DNA of 64,000 nt from UBA6623 sp965238125 (GTDB taxonomy: Bacteria > Acidobacteriota > Terriglobia > Bryobacterales > UBA6623). The stretch lies in assembly GCA_965238125.1 (NCBI GenBank), contig OZ250179.1, positions 6,857,830 to 6,921,829 of the forward strand, written 5' to 3'. This document shows positions 44,542-55,867 of this stretch, in pieces. The notes under the pieces are model-generated. The model was given only the letters and a program-made list of their open reading frames with translations. It did no database searches and was not told where the DNA came from. The position numbers and the translations under genes were made by a program. Position 1 is the first letter of the stretch. Every line of letters starts with the position of its first letter.

Positions 44542-44820
44542 TAAGCCACCGTCGGAAGTGACACGCGATCCTTGGAAATCGACCTTCCATAATCCGTTGA
44601 AAGTTAGCTGGAACGGCTTTCTCTCTTTTTCACCCATCGGGTGTTGGCCTCCCTGGCGTCCTCATTGGGCTCCGACCCCTATAAATAAGGACGCTGAAGG
44701 GCGGCGCAAAGTCTGGATACCAGGTTCAAATTGGAAATCCGGCGTTAGGGAACCCGGTAAGAATCGGATTCTGCGGCGCTCGGGCGGCGCTTACGATTTG
44801 TCTAAGTTCGAGAAGAGAAC

Positions 44821-45564
44821 TCAGTAACTAATGTTCAAATTGACGCCGGCAATCGAACCGGTGTAATAAAAACAATCGGCACAGGTCCTCAAACTCTCGT
44901 CGCCCGTAATGTAGTTATAAAACGGCGAGAGGGTGACGTTAGTTCCCACGGGAAGGTCGAGTGACACGCCGAAGACAACGTCACTGACGGCGGTCTTCTC
45001 GATCCATTGCCCTTGGTTGATACCGAGCGAGGTCGAGAGATTCAGCGCGACGCCGCTGCCGACGTCCACCGAATGGCCTACGCCGAAGAGGTAATACATG
45101 CCGTCGCCGTTGTGCATGTCGCCGTAGACGCCGAAACTCGGCTGGAGAATCGTATCCACCGAAATGGCGCCGTACACTTCGTTCGAATAGCGTCCTTCGC
45201 GAAAGTTCGGAAAAGCGTAGTTGATGTAGCCTACATTGAGCGAAACTTTGTCGTTCAACGCAAAGCCGTAGTCCAGGGTAAGGTCGTGCTCGGTCCAGTG
45301 ATTCCCCGCGATGCCGCTGTCTCCGAAAGCGGTGTGGGCGACGTTGCTCCACGAGGAGATGGAAAACCCGCCGTAGCTGAACCCGATACCGGGTTGCATC
45401 GACGCGGTGTTGCTTAAGTTTTGACCGCGCCAAATGTATTTACTCGTAAAAGCGTTATCAAACGATATGCTCCATGGTTTTTCTTCATCCTGCGCTTGCG
45501 CGCTAACGACTCCCAACGAAGCCGCTAACGAAATGATTACCAAGAGTGTCTTAAACTGTTTCAT
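44821..45564 (-). CDS. Outer-membrane beta-barrel protein (TorF/TIGR02001-like)
   Basis: A 247-residue exported protein: signal peptide MKQFKTLLVIISLAASLGVVSAQAQ, then alternating strands. The segment FDNAFTSKYIWRGQNLSNTA resembles the start of the TIGR02001 family of putative outer-membrane proteins, and the C-terminus ends GVNLNISY with the aromatic residue common in barrels. Two Cys (CADC) near the C-terminus could form a disulfide. Start chosen at the signal peptide; the open frame continues upstream. Substrate or role unknown. Confidence 0.75.
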   Translation of the reverse strand: MKQFKTLLVIISLAASLGVVSAQAQDEEKPWSISFDNAFTSKYIWRGQNLSNTASMQPGIGFSYGGFSISSWSNVAHTAFGDSGIAGNHWTEHDLTLDYGFALNDKVSLNVGYINYAFPNFREGRYSNEVYGAISVDTILQPSFGVYGDMHNGDGMYYLFGVGHSVDVGSGVALNLSTSLGINQGQWIEKTAVSDVVFGVSLDLPVGTNVTLSPFYNYITGDESLRTCADCFYYTGSIAGVNLNISY

Positions 45565-45956
45565 TGTTGACCACCTGATTCCTTCGTCTCTCCACCAAGC
45601 CGCCCCTTCCGGGGGCGCTTGTTTTTCGCGGTTCGTATCAACTGGGAAGTTCCCGGCTTGCGCCGGATGACCGCCAGGTTGCGGAGGTTCGTCTTGGAAA
45701 TCCCTCAACCGTCAACCTCACTCTAAGCCACATCGGGTAACACAGCAAGAAAATAATTGTTATCGGCGCGATAGAAAAACTTTTGCGGCTTTTCCGGTGC
45801 GCGGAGACACTTGGAAGTCGTTGCTTTTAAGGGGCTTCCTCATCGGCTCGGCGGCAAGGCCGGGGCGCGAGGCCGTCGATGAGCGCCGGAAAATCATCCA
45901 CGCGCCACGCGCCGTTCGGTCACCGAGGCGGACTTCGCGCCATAAGATAGAGGTCG
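45565..45956. other. Spacer between divergent genes
   Basis: No gene recognised in 392 bases. A GC hairpin GCCCC-TTCC-GGGGGC followed by GCTTGTTTTT (about 45603-45627) has terminator form for plus-strand reading but no plus-strand gene precedes it. An AT-rich patch at 45745-45785 is a plausible promoter zone. Confidence 0.4.
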
Positions 45957-47240
45957 ATGCCGAAACGCCCGCACAGAATTCGGCCCTACTTGGTCTCGGT
46001 TTCGATCGGCATCCTGGGCGCCGTCACAGCAGCCGAATGGATCCTCTCGAGCGGAGCCGCGGGGCCGCCGGCGATTCCCTTTTACAATCGCCTCTACCCG
46101 TACGTAATGTTCCGGCCCCACGAGAATACCGGCTTCATCAGCCACGACGTGAATCTGGCGTCGAACATCATGTCCCGTAACCAGCGGGTCGTTCACCACT
46201 TCAGCAATGAAGACGGGTTGCGCGTCGAAGCGTTGGACTACGATTTGCCCAAACGAAAGCCCCTAGGACAATGGCGCGCGGCCGTGTTGGGCTCCTCGGC
46301 GGTGCAGTTGGGAACAACCTACGAAGACTCTCTACCGGGGGCCTTGCGGACGGTGTTGCGCCGGCATCACCCCGGCCGCGATATCGAGGTCATCAATGCC
46401 GGCATCCAATCGGCGGTTTCGCGGCAAACCATCGCTCACTTGCTCTTCACGGTGAAAGATTACGATCCGGATCTCGTCGTCCTCTACGACGGATTCAACG
46501 ACTTGATGCTGCCGCTCAACTACGAATCGCGTCCGAACTTCCCCTACAACTTTCAAACTCTCGAGGCCGCTTGGGAACAGTACCGCAACGAACATCAAGC
46601 CCCGCTTTGGCGTGTGATATTGGAGCGCAGCCACCTCTACCGGGGCCTGCGCGCGCGTTTCAGCAACCACGACGAACCGAAACCCGGTCTCTACGTCGGC
46701 CCCAACGCCCGCTCGCCCGAGGAAATTCTCCGGGATCCCGAGTGGGTTCGCCGCCACGTGACGGCCTATCTTTCCAACTGGGAAAAGCTGATCGAGTTAT
46801 CGAGGGGCTATGGTTTCGGCGTCGTGTGCGTGTTGCAACCGACGGCGGTGCTCGACGGCGCCTTCGGGTCGCGCATCACCGCCGAGGGATATGGCCTGGA
46901 CGAGGAGCGCGCCGAAGCTTGGGTCGGGGCGCTGGGGTTTGTCTACGAAGAAGCGTCTCGGCAAGTCGAGCAGTTGCGACGGCGCTCCGTCGGGGCGACG
47001 ATTCTGGATTTCAGCCACGTCTTGTCGCCGGGCGAAGAGCATTTCTGGGACGTGGTCCACGTTTACGATGAGACCAATCTCCTGTTGGCGGAAAAACTGC
47101 TTGATCGAGTCGAGGCGTTGCGCTTGCTTGGGAACGGGGCCGGACGGCAACTCGTCGGTTCGGGGCGCGGGCGCTTGGCTAACCCTGATACCCCAACACC
47201 AACAACGTCAGATCGTCGCGTTGAGGAGCCCCGGCGGTGA
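45957..47240 (+). CDS. SGNH/GDSL-fold hydrolase, membrane-anchored
   Basis: A 427-residue protein with an N-terminal membrane anchor (residues 10-27) and SGNH-hydrolase blocks: AAVLGSSAVQLGTTYEDS (Ser113 or Ser114 as nucleophile, GDS replaced by GSS), VINAGIQS (Gly/Asn block), YDGFNDL (block III) and a C-terminal DVVHVYDETN with the Asp-xx-His pair. Families of this kind remove or transfer acyl groups, often on cell-surface glycans. The last 62 bases overlap, on the opposite strand, the end of the PP2C phosphatase gene; the C-terminal ~35 residues are low-complexity and may be unimportant. Confidence 0.8.
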   Translation: MPKRPHRIRPYLVSVSIGILGAVTAAEWILSSGAAGPPAIPFYNRLYPYVMFRPHENTGFISHDVNLASNIMSRNQRVVHHFSNEDGLRVEALDYDLPKRKPLGQWRAAVLGSSAVQLGTTYEDSLPGALRTVLRRHHPGRDIEVINAGIQSAVSRQTIAHLLFTVKDYDPDLVVLYDGFNDLMLPLNYESRPNFPYNFQTLEAAWEQYRNEHQAPLWRVILERSHLYRGLRARFSNHDEPKPGLYVGPNARSPEEILRDPEWVRRHVTAYLSNWEKLIELSRGYGFGVVCVLQPTAVLDGAFGSRITAEGYGLDEERAEAWVGALGFVYEEASRQVEQLRRRSVGATILDFSHVLSPGEEHFWDVVHVYDETNLLLAEKLLDRVEALRLLGNGAGRQLVGSGRGRLANPDTPTPTTSDRRVEEPRR

Positions 47241-48867
47241 AACGGTTGATATCGTCGCGAACAGCTTGAAACAGCTCCTGCGGTGTCGCTTCGATGTTGC
47301 GGGCCACCACTTCCTTGAGGCGGTCCTCGCCGAACTGCTCTTCGGAAAAGTCCTCGGCTTCCGACACACCATCGCTATAAATGACCAACTTATCGCCGGG
47401 GTTCAGGCGGGTTTCTTCCTGCGGGAATTCGGCGTCGGGGAACAGGCCGATCGGAAAACTCGTCGCGTTGAGGCACTCCAGCTCGCCCGACGCCCGCGCG
47501 ACCATCGTGGGGCAGTGGCCAGCACTGACCCAACGCATGAGGCCGTCTTTTTTGAGTAGGCAATAGAAGACCGTGGCGAACTTGGCTGACCGCGATCGTT
47601 CGCAAATATAGTTGTTGATGCGGGCCACGATGTCCGCCAAACTCGCGTCAAGATCAGCGGTCGCAAAAAAGGCGCCCTGAATCAGCGAAGTCAGCAGCGC
47701 CGCCGAAACGCCCTTGCCGGAAACATCCGCCAATACCGCGCCCCAATGATCGGGCGACAACGGCATGACGTCGAAGTAATCTCCGCCGACTTGCTGGCAG
47801 GCTTCGCTGCTGCCGTCGGCAACCAACCATCCTTTCGTCGGCAGCTTGGCCGGCAACATCGACTGCTGAATGTCGCGGGCGATCTTAAGTTCCTGCTCGA
47901 TGTCGTGTTTCTTGCGCTCTTCCCCGATCAGCCGGGCGTTTTCAAGAACCGTCGAAATTTCGATCGCCAGCGTCTGGAGCAACTCGCGGTTGCCGCCGGC
48001 AAGCTTGCCCTGCTTGGAGTCGGCGTAGAGAACCCCGAGCGTATCTTGGCGGGCCGACAGCACGCTGGTTTCATGCTGTTGCCCGACCCGGATCCTCACC
48101 AGCGGCACGCAGACCACGCTGCGCAGGGCCAGCGCCTCCACCGTGCCTTCTTCCTTGGATCCGGTCTGCTCGATTTCGGAGGGATCGAAGACCATCGACA
48201 GCAAGTCGCGGCGGCTATCGAGGGCTTGACGAATGACCGAGCGCGGAATCCGCAAATCATCCCCGCTCAAGATCTTGCCGTCGCGGTCGCGGGCGACTCT
48301 GATTTCCAGCTCGCCCTGCTCATTGGTCAACATCAAGAAACCGCGTTCGGCGCGGGTGACGACCAAGGCGGCGTCCACCGCCGCCGCCAAGACGTCGTCG
48401 ACGGCCAACGACGATTGCAGCGCCAGCGCAACATCGAGGACGGCACTGAGCTGCCCCAAATTCCCGGGGCTCTTCTCGGTCGGCAGCGCGGCCACCTTCT
48501 CCATCAGCGGGGCTGAAAAGCCGGGCTCGGCGCCGACAAAAACTTGGTAGGAATCATCGACCCCGAATGCGATGCGATCGCCCGGAGACAGTTCTTGACG
48601 CTTGACCTTGACGCCGTTCACCGTCACGCCGTGACGGCTGTCGAGGTCTTCGAGAAAATGTATTCCGCTCTCCAGCAGAATCTGGGCGTGGGTTCGGGAA
48701 ATGCGACTGTCGCGAAGGGATAAGTCGCAATCGGGTAAACGGCCGATGCGGAAGGGGCTGCGGTTGACTTCGACTTCCCGGCGATCACCTTCGGAGTCGA
48801 CGACGCTCAAATGGAGAGGTGTCGGCGAAGGGGCGGGCCGCGAACCGGAGGAACCGTGGGACGCCAT
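47179..48867 (-). CDS. FHA-GAF-PP2C (SpoIIE/RsbU-type) protein phosphatase
   Basis: A 562-residue signalling protein. An FHA phosphothreonine-binding domain (RIGRLPDCDLSLRDSRISRTHA, residues ~40-65) is followed by a GAF domain (~140-325) and a SpoIIE-like Mn-dependent phosphatase (~350-560) with QQVGGDYFDVM, VLADVSGKGVSAAL, and VIYSDGVSEAED metal-site motifs. It probably dephosphorylates an anti-anti-sigma factor; none is adjacent. FHA domains pair naturally with Ser/Thr kinases such as the one at 51.3-54.0 kb. The Fur-type gene lies immediately upstream (12-base gap). Confidence 0.93.
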   Translation of the reverse strand: MASHGSSGSRPAPSPTPLHLSVVDSEGDRREVEVNRSPFRIGRLPDCDLSLRDSRISRTHAQILLESGIHFLEDLDSRHGVTVNGVKVKRQELSPGDRIAFGVDDSYQVFVGAEPGFSAPLMEKVAALPTEKSPGNLGQLSAVLDVALALQSSLAVDDVLAAAVDAALVVTRAERGFLMLTNEQGELEIRVARDRDGKILSGDDLRIPRSVIRQALDSRRDLLSMVFDPSEIEQTGSKEEGTVEALALRSVVCVPLVRIRVGQQHETSVLSARQDTLGVLYADSKQGKLAGGNRELLQTLAIEISTVLENARLIGEERKKHDIEQELKIARDIQQSMLPAKLPTKGWLVADGSSEACQQVGGDYFDVMPLSPDHWGAVLADVSGKGVSAALLTSLIQGAFFATADLDASLADIVARINNYICERSRSAKFATVFYCLLKKDGLMRWVSAGHCPTMVARASGELECLNATSFPIGLFPDAEFPQEETRLNPGDKLVIYSDGVSEAEDFSEEQFGEDRLKEVVARNIEATPQELFQAVRDDINRFTAGAPQRDDLTLLVLGYQG

Positions 48868-48879
48868 CGTTGCGGGCCG

Positions 48880-49407
48880 TCAGCGGGCCTCGACCGAACT
48901 TCGGGAGCCGCGGCGGCGTTTCGGCGTCGCGTCCTCGGCCGGCTCGGGAAGCGCCTCGGCCTCTTTGGCAACGGACCCTTGACAATCGGCGCAATACCCA
49001 CCCACTTCGGTGCGGGCCACGAGAATTTTGAAGCCGAAATCCGACTCGATCTGATCTTTGAGGTTCTGCAACGGGCGCCCGAAAAACTCCTGGACGGCGC
49101 CGCAGCGCAAGCAGACCACATGGGCGTGCTCGCGTTTGAGTCGAGTTTCGTAGTAGTGCTGATCCCCTTCGTGATGCAGTAGATCCAGCTCGTCAATCAA
49201 ACCCTCTTGCTTGAGAACTTTGAGGGTCCGATAGATGGTGACGCGGCTGATTTTGGGATCGCGCTCCTTGGCAAGCCCGTAAAGGCGGTCGGCGTTCAGA
49301 TGCGTGTGAGAGTTGTGAATGATCTCGAACAGCAACTCCCGCTGGCGCGTCAGCCGCACACCGTGCTTGCGCAGAGGAGCCTTGAGAGAAGCTGTTCCTT
49401 GAGCCAT
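48880..49407 (-). CDS. Fur-family metal/peroxide regulator
   Basis: A 175-residue Fur-superfamily repressor: winged helix with HLNADRLYGLAKERDPKISR and VTIYRTLKVLKQEGLI, then the dimerisation domain with HEGDQHYYETRLKREHAHVVC. Two CxxC pairs (CLRC and CADC) are expected to hold the structural zinc, as in PerR and Zur. The His-rich DNA/metal hinge suits Fur or PerR; the metal cannot be decided. It has an ~25-residue basic C-terminal tail (PKRRRGSRSS). Confidence 0.9.
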   Translation of the reverse strand: MAQGTASLKAPLRKHGVRLTRQRELLFEIIHNSHTHLNADRLYGLAKERDPKISRVTIYRTLKVLKQEGLIDELDLLHHEGDQHYYETRLKREHAHVVCLRCGAVQEFFGRPLQNLKDQIESDFGFKILVARTEVGGYCADCQGSVAKEAEALPEPAEDATPKRRRGSRSSVEAR

Positions 49408-49491
49408 TGGAGCCCGCTAGAAGACCCCTTATGGTACCACAGGGGTCGCTTTTCTCCCGATTCAAGAGGAGCGGCGGAGGCGTCGGTGCGA

Positions 49492-49546
49492 GACGTGGCG
49501 CACGCAATCTTGCGTGCCGTGTCGGCATTCGTGCCGACATGTCTTC
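49492..49546 (-). repeat. REP-like two-hairpin repeat (family R1, copy d)
   Basis: Reverse-orientation copy with main hairpin TGTCGGCA-TTCG-TGCCGACA and second hairpin GGCACGCA-AGAT-TGCGTGC (complement reading). Together with copy e, 86 bases away in opposite orientation, it makes a ~200-bp inverted pair between fur and the PQQ gene. Confidence 0.78.
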
Positions 49547-49632
49547 AGGCACAAAGCTCCTCGGGAGGGCTGCAAGACTTCCGACCCGCTCGACGACGCG
49601 AGCTCTCAGCCCGACCACTCCGCTCGGTCGCT

Positions 49633-49687
49633 GAAGACATACCGGCACGAATGCCGGTACGGCACGCAAGAATGCGCGCGCCACGTC
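49633..49687 (+). repeat. REP-like two-hairpin repeat (family R1, copy e)
   Basis: Forward copy with main hairpin TACCGGCA-CGAA-TGCCGGTA. Compared with copies c and d, two adjacent stem pairs are changed on both sides, keeping the stem perfect. Confidence 0.78.
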
Positions 49688-49751
49688 GGGAGCCCCCCGC
49701 CACCATCCCGTCCTTGACATCACCGCGTTGCCCTGCGATCTTTCTTGGGAG

Positions 49752-51206
49752 ATGAAGTCGAACAAGTTTCCGCCGCCTTGGCGATTCGTTGCCGCGGCTT
49801 CGACCGTGCTCTGCCTCGCGGGGCTTCTCGCCGCCGAGACCTGGAGCCAATTCCGCGGACCGAACGGCACGGGCGTAGCCGAAACCTCCGGTCTGCCGAC
49901 TCGGTTCGGACCCTCGCGCAACCTCGTCTGGCGCAGATCGTTGCCCGCCGGCCACTCCTCGCCCGTCCTCAGCGAGGACCGGATTTTCGTCACCGGCATC
50001 GCACAGCGGCGGCTCTACACGATTTGCCTCGACCGCGCCTCCGGCAAGATTCTTTGGCGGCGTGAAGCGCCTCGCGGCCGCACCGAGCCGTTTCATCCCA
50101 TCAACGGCCCGGCCTCGCCCAGCCCGGTCACCGACGGTTCGAACGTCTACGTCTTCTTCGGCGACTTCGGAATCATCTCCTACGGGCCCGACGGCAACGA
50201 ACGCTGGCGGGTTCCGCTCGGCCCCTTCAGCACCCCCAACGGTCACGGCACCTCGCCCATCCTCGCCGACGGCATGGTCATTTTGATGTCCGACCAGGAC
50301 AAAATGTCGTTCCTGCTCGCCTTGGACCGCGAGACCGGCGCCGTTCGCTGGAAAACCGAGCGCCCCGAAGTTGTCCACGGTTATTCGACACCGACGCTGT
50401 ATCGGCCCGGCGACGGACCGTTGCAGATCATCACGCCAAGTTCCTACCGCATCAGCTCCTATTCGGCCGCCACGGGCGAAAGGCTTTGGTGGTCGCGAGG
50501 TCCTACCTGGCAGATGAAACCCGTCGCCGTCGTCGATGGGGAGACGATCTACGTCACCGGCTGGGCTCCCGGCGCCGATCCCGGTCAGCGTCAGGGTTTG
50601 CCGCCCTATGAAACGGCCGTCAAGAAAGGCGACGCCGACGGCGACCGCAAGATCTCCGAGCAAGAAGCCGTCGACAACGGCTGGCGTCACGGCGGCGGCT
50701 GGGGGTTGATCGATCTCGACAACGACGGCTTGCTCGACCGCCGCGATTGGGAGTTCTTCCGCGCCCGCCGCGCCGCCCACAACGCCACGTTCGCGCTCCG
50801 CCCGCCCCCGGGCGCACGCGGAGATATCACCGACCAGGCAACGCTGTGGCGATACGAAAAGGCCGTCCCCGTCGTCTCATCGCCTCTGCTCTATCAGGGA
50901 GTCCTCTACACCATCAAGGACGGCGGCATTCTCACGGCTTTCGACCCGGCCGACGGCAAAGTCTTGAAACAAGGACGCCTAACCGGCGCGATCGACAAGT
51001 ATTTCGCCTCGCCCGTCGCGGCGGACGGCAAAATCTACTTCGCCTCGGAAAACGGCAAGCTCAGCGTTGTGAAAGCCGGAGCGGACTGGCAAGTGCTGGC
51101 CGTCAACGACCTCGCCGAGCCCTGCCACGCCTCCCCCGCCATCTCGGCCGGCCGGCTCTACGTGCGAACCCAAAACGCCCTCTACGCCTTTGCGAAAAGC
51201 GAGTAG
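49752..51206 (+). CDS. PQQ-type beta-propeller protein with EF-hand insert
   Basis: A 484-residue exported protein. The signal peptide runs to about residue 28 (STVLCLAGLLAAETW). The body is a PQQ-binding-like propeller with repeated A(L/F)DxxTG blades (LDRETGAVRWKTERPEV; FDPADGKVLKQGRL). Between blades (about residues 288-340) lie two calcium-loop sequences, GDADGDRKISEQEA and IDLDNDGLLDRRDW, each with the Dx[DN]xDG pattern of an EF-hand. Similar outer proteins are common in Planctomycetes and Acidobacteria; function unknown, probably a scaffold rather than a dehydrogenase. The ATG at 49752 has only a close GGGAG before it; an upstream start (49728) is possible. Confidence 0.82.
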   Translation: MKSNKFPPPWRFVAAASTVLCLAGLLAAETWSQFRGPNGTGVAETSGLPTRFGPSRNLVWRRSLPAGHSSPVLSEDRIFVTGIAQRRLYTICLDRASGKILWRREAPRGRTEPFHPINGPASPSPVTDGSNVYVFFGDFGIISYGPDGNERWRVPLGPFSTPNGHGTSPILADGMVILMSDQDKMSFLLALDRETGAVRWKTERPEVVHGYSTPTLYRPGDGPLQIITPSSYRISSYSAATGERLWWSRGPTWQMKPVAVVDGETIYVTGWAPGADPGQRQGLPPYETAVKKGDADGDRKISEQEAVDNGWRHGGGWGLIDLDNDGLLDRRDWEFFRARRAAHNATFALRPPPGARGDITDQATLWRYEKAVPVVSSPLLYQGVLYTIKDGGILTAFDPADGKVLKQGRLTGAIDKYFASPVAADGKIYFASENGKLSVVKAGADWQVLAVNDLAEPCHASPAISAGRLYVRTQNALYAFAKSE

Positions 51207-51283
51207 CGTAGCCGGCGCCGGCCGTCCCGGTACCGGATGATTCAGGATCGACGTGGATCAACCAGCTACCCTGTCGGACGGCT

Positions 51284-53992
<2,709 letters not shown>

Positions 53993-54035
53993 GCTAAGGA
54001 GATTCTACCGCTTTGGGGTGCCGGCGGTGCGCGAC

Positions 54036-55867
54036 GGGTGCGCGACATAAATGTGGGAGCTTGTGGGTTTGTCTTTTTTTGTGGCGTTTTTCCTTGCGTA
54101 TGTATACGCTAGGTAATAAGGAGGTGCCCCGTGCCCCAATCTCTCGCTGCCCTCGAACGACAACGTGCCGCGATTCTCTCCGAGATCCTCCACTTAGGAG
54201 ACTTTCGCAGCGGCTCGATTACCGCCACCCGCGGCCGCTGCGGCAAACCGAATTGCCGCTGCCACCAACCCGACCAACCGCCCCATGGTCCGCATTTCCG
54301 CCTCACCAAAAAAGTGAGCGGCAAGACCGTGACTGAGACCTTCTCTTCGCCCGCGGATCGCCGCAAGGCCGAACGCCAGGTGGCCGAGTTTCATCGCTTT
54401 CAACAACTCAGCCGGCAATTGCTCGATGTCAACGAAAGCATTTGCCGTCTGCGACCCGCCACAGACACCCCGAAGCCCCAGGAAAAAAAACGGCCGAAAC
54501 CATCCGCCACGAAGTCGCCCAAGAAGTGACGCAGCTGCTCGGGGTCATCTTCCGCGGCCAACGCCGCGGCGACCCCCTCGATCTCGAAGCCGTCGAGACG
54601 GCGGTTCGCGGCACCATGCATCGCGCCGGGACCACGCTGCTGAGCAAGTTACTGTCGTCCTCCGAGACCGTGCCGTCCCGAATCCCCTGCCCCTGCGGTC
54701 AACAAGCTTGCTGCCGCGATACTCGCCCCAAACAACTCACCACCGTGGTGGGCGAGGTGCGTTTCGAGCGCGCCTACTACCTCTGCTCGACATGCCGCCG
54801 GGGACAAAGCCCGCGCGACCGCGAACTCGACATCGAAGGCACCGCCTGCTCGCCCGGCGTGCGCCGCATGATGGCGCTGGTGGGCAGCGAAACTTCTTTC
54901 GAGCAAGGCCGTGAACAACTCGACGTCTTGGCCGGTCTCGACGTTACCGCCAAGTCCGTCGAACGCCATGCCGAGGCCCTCGGCGCCGACATCGAAGCCC
55001 GCGAGCAAGTGGCGATCCAACGCGCCAAGCAACTCGACTTGCCGCACGTCGCCGCCCCCGCCGTGCCCCTGCTCTACATCGAAATGGACGGCACGGGCAT
55101 TCCCGTCGTGGCCGCCGAGACCGCCGGCCGTGTCGGAAAAACTGCGGGGCGGCCGGCCCGCACCCGCGAGGTCAAACTCGGCTGCGTCTTCACCCAAACC
55201 ACCACCGACGAACAAGGCCGGCCGCGGCGCGACGAGAACTCGACCAGTTACAGCGCGGCGATCGAGGGAGCCGAGGCGTTCGGCTTGCGGCTGTATACGG
55301 AAGCTTGGCGGCGGGGCTGGAGCCGTGCTCGCAAGAAAGTCATTCTCGGCGACGGCGCGCCCTGGATCTGGAACCTGGCACATCAGCACTTCCCCGGCGC
55401 CGTCGAGATCGTCGACCTTTACCATGCGCGGCAGCATCTGTGGGAGTTGTCGGCGAAACTGTTCCCGAGCGATGAGCGCCGGCGGAAACGTTGGGCCGCG
55501 CGGTTGTTGCACAAGCTCGAACAAGGCAAGATCAAGGCGTTGGTGAAAGTCTTACGCGGGTTCTCCACGCCGAATCAGGAGTCGGCCCATTTGCTCGCCA
55601 ACGAGGCGGACTACTTCGAGCGCAACGCCGAGCGGATGCGGTATCCCGAGTTTCGCCGCCAGGGATTGTTTGTCGGCTCGGGAGTGGTCGAGGCGGGCTG
55701 CAAGAAGGTGATCGGCGCGCGGTTAAAGCGCTCCGGCATGTTCTGGACGGTGCGCGGCGCCAACGCCATCATCGCGTTGCGCTGCTGTCGGCTGAGCGGA
55801 AGGTTCGAGGATTACTGGGAGGCCCGTGCCCGCGCCGCTTGATTTCCCACATTTATGTCGCACACCC
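54036..55867 (+). mobile_element. ISKra4-family-like insertion sequence
   Basis: The ends GGGTGCGCGACATAAATGTG (left) and, inverted, GGGTGTGCGACATAAATGTG (right; 22 of 23 identical) bound 1832 bp with a frameshifted transposase. The right end cuts into IS1380 copy C. No direct repeat is seen at its two ends, and the missing end of copy C is not on its other side. The same ends bracket the small elements at 25.2 and 29.7 kb. Confidence 0.9.
54131..55842 (+). CDS. ISKra4-type transposase (two frames joined at an A8 run)
   Basis: Frame 1 (to 54529) has the Cys motif RGRCGKPNCRCHQPDQPPHG found in the short upstream proteins of ISKra4-like elements. Frame 2 carries zinc Cys pairs (CPCGQQACC; CSTCRRGQ) and the DDE core: IEMDGTGIPVV, ILGDGAPWIWNLA, and GSGVVEAGCKKVIGARLKR. 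Frame 1 meets frame 2 at a run of eight A (54483-54490); a -1 slip yields a 570-residue fusion continuing KKTAETIRHEVAQEV. No stop interrupts either frame up to the junction, so the element looks intact and able to move itself and the related short elements. Confidence 0.86.

Larger units (their letters stand above)
42216..44637 (-). pseudogene. IS1380 transposase B (several indels, interrupted by IS630)
   Basis: The 3' part (42216-43446) and the 5' part (44544-44637) together match copy A and D but total about seven bases less than a full gene, with frame changes near 42490, 43060 and 43240. The 5' part, beyond the inserted IS630, retains only the first ~30 codons (from ATG 44637). Catalytic blocks such as VLDMDSTES and FRGDAAFAKPEVYE are present but in different frames. 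Not functional. Confidence 0.85.
42015..44742 (-). mobile_element. IS1380-family insertion sequence, copy B (end-truncated, split by IS630)
   Basis: Sequence collinear with copy A begins at 42015 but lacks the first 33 bases, including the left inverted end. The right end (complement of CCGGATTTCCAATTTG) is at 44742. An IS630 (43448-44541) interrupts it between a duplicated TA: IS1380 sequence stops at 43447 and resumes at 44542. Confidence 0.85.

Noticed and set aside
45603..45627. GC hairpin with T-run as a terminator
   Set aside because: It points along the plus strand where no gene ends; left as part of the spacer description.
54131..54529. The Cys-motif frame of the ISKra4 element as an independent regulator gene
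   Set aside because: The A8 junction, frame order and lack of a separate start for the second frame favour one frameshifted transposase; a free short product may still exist.
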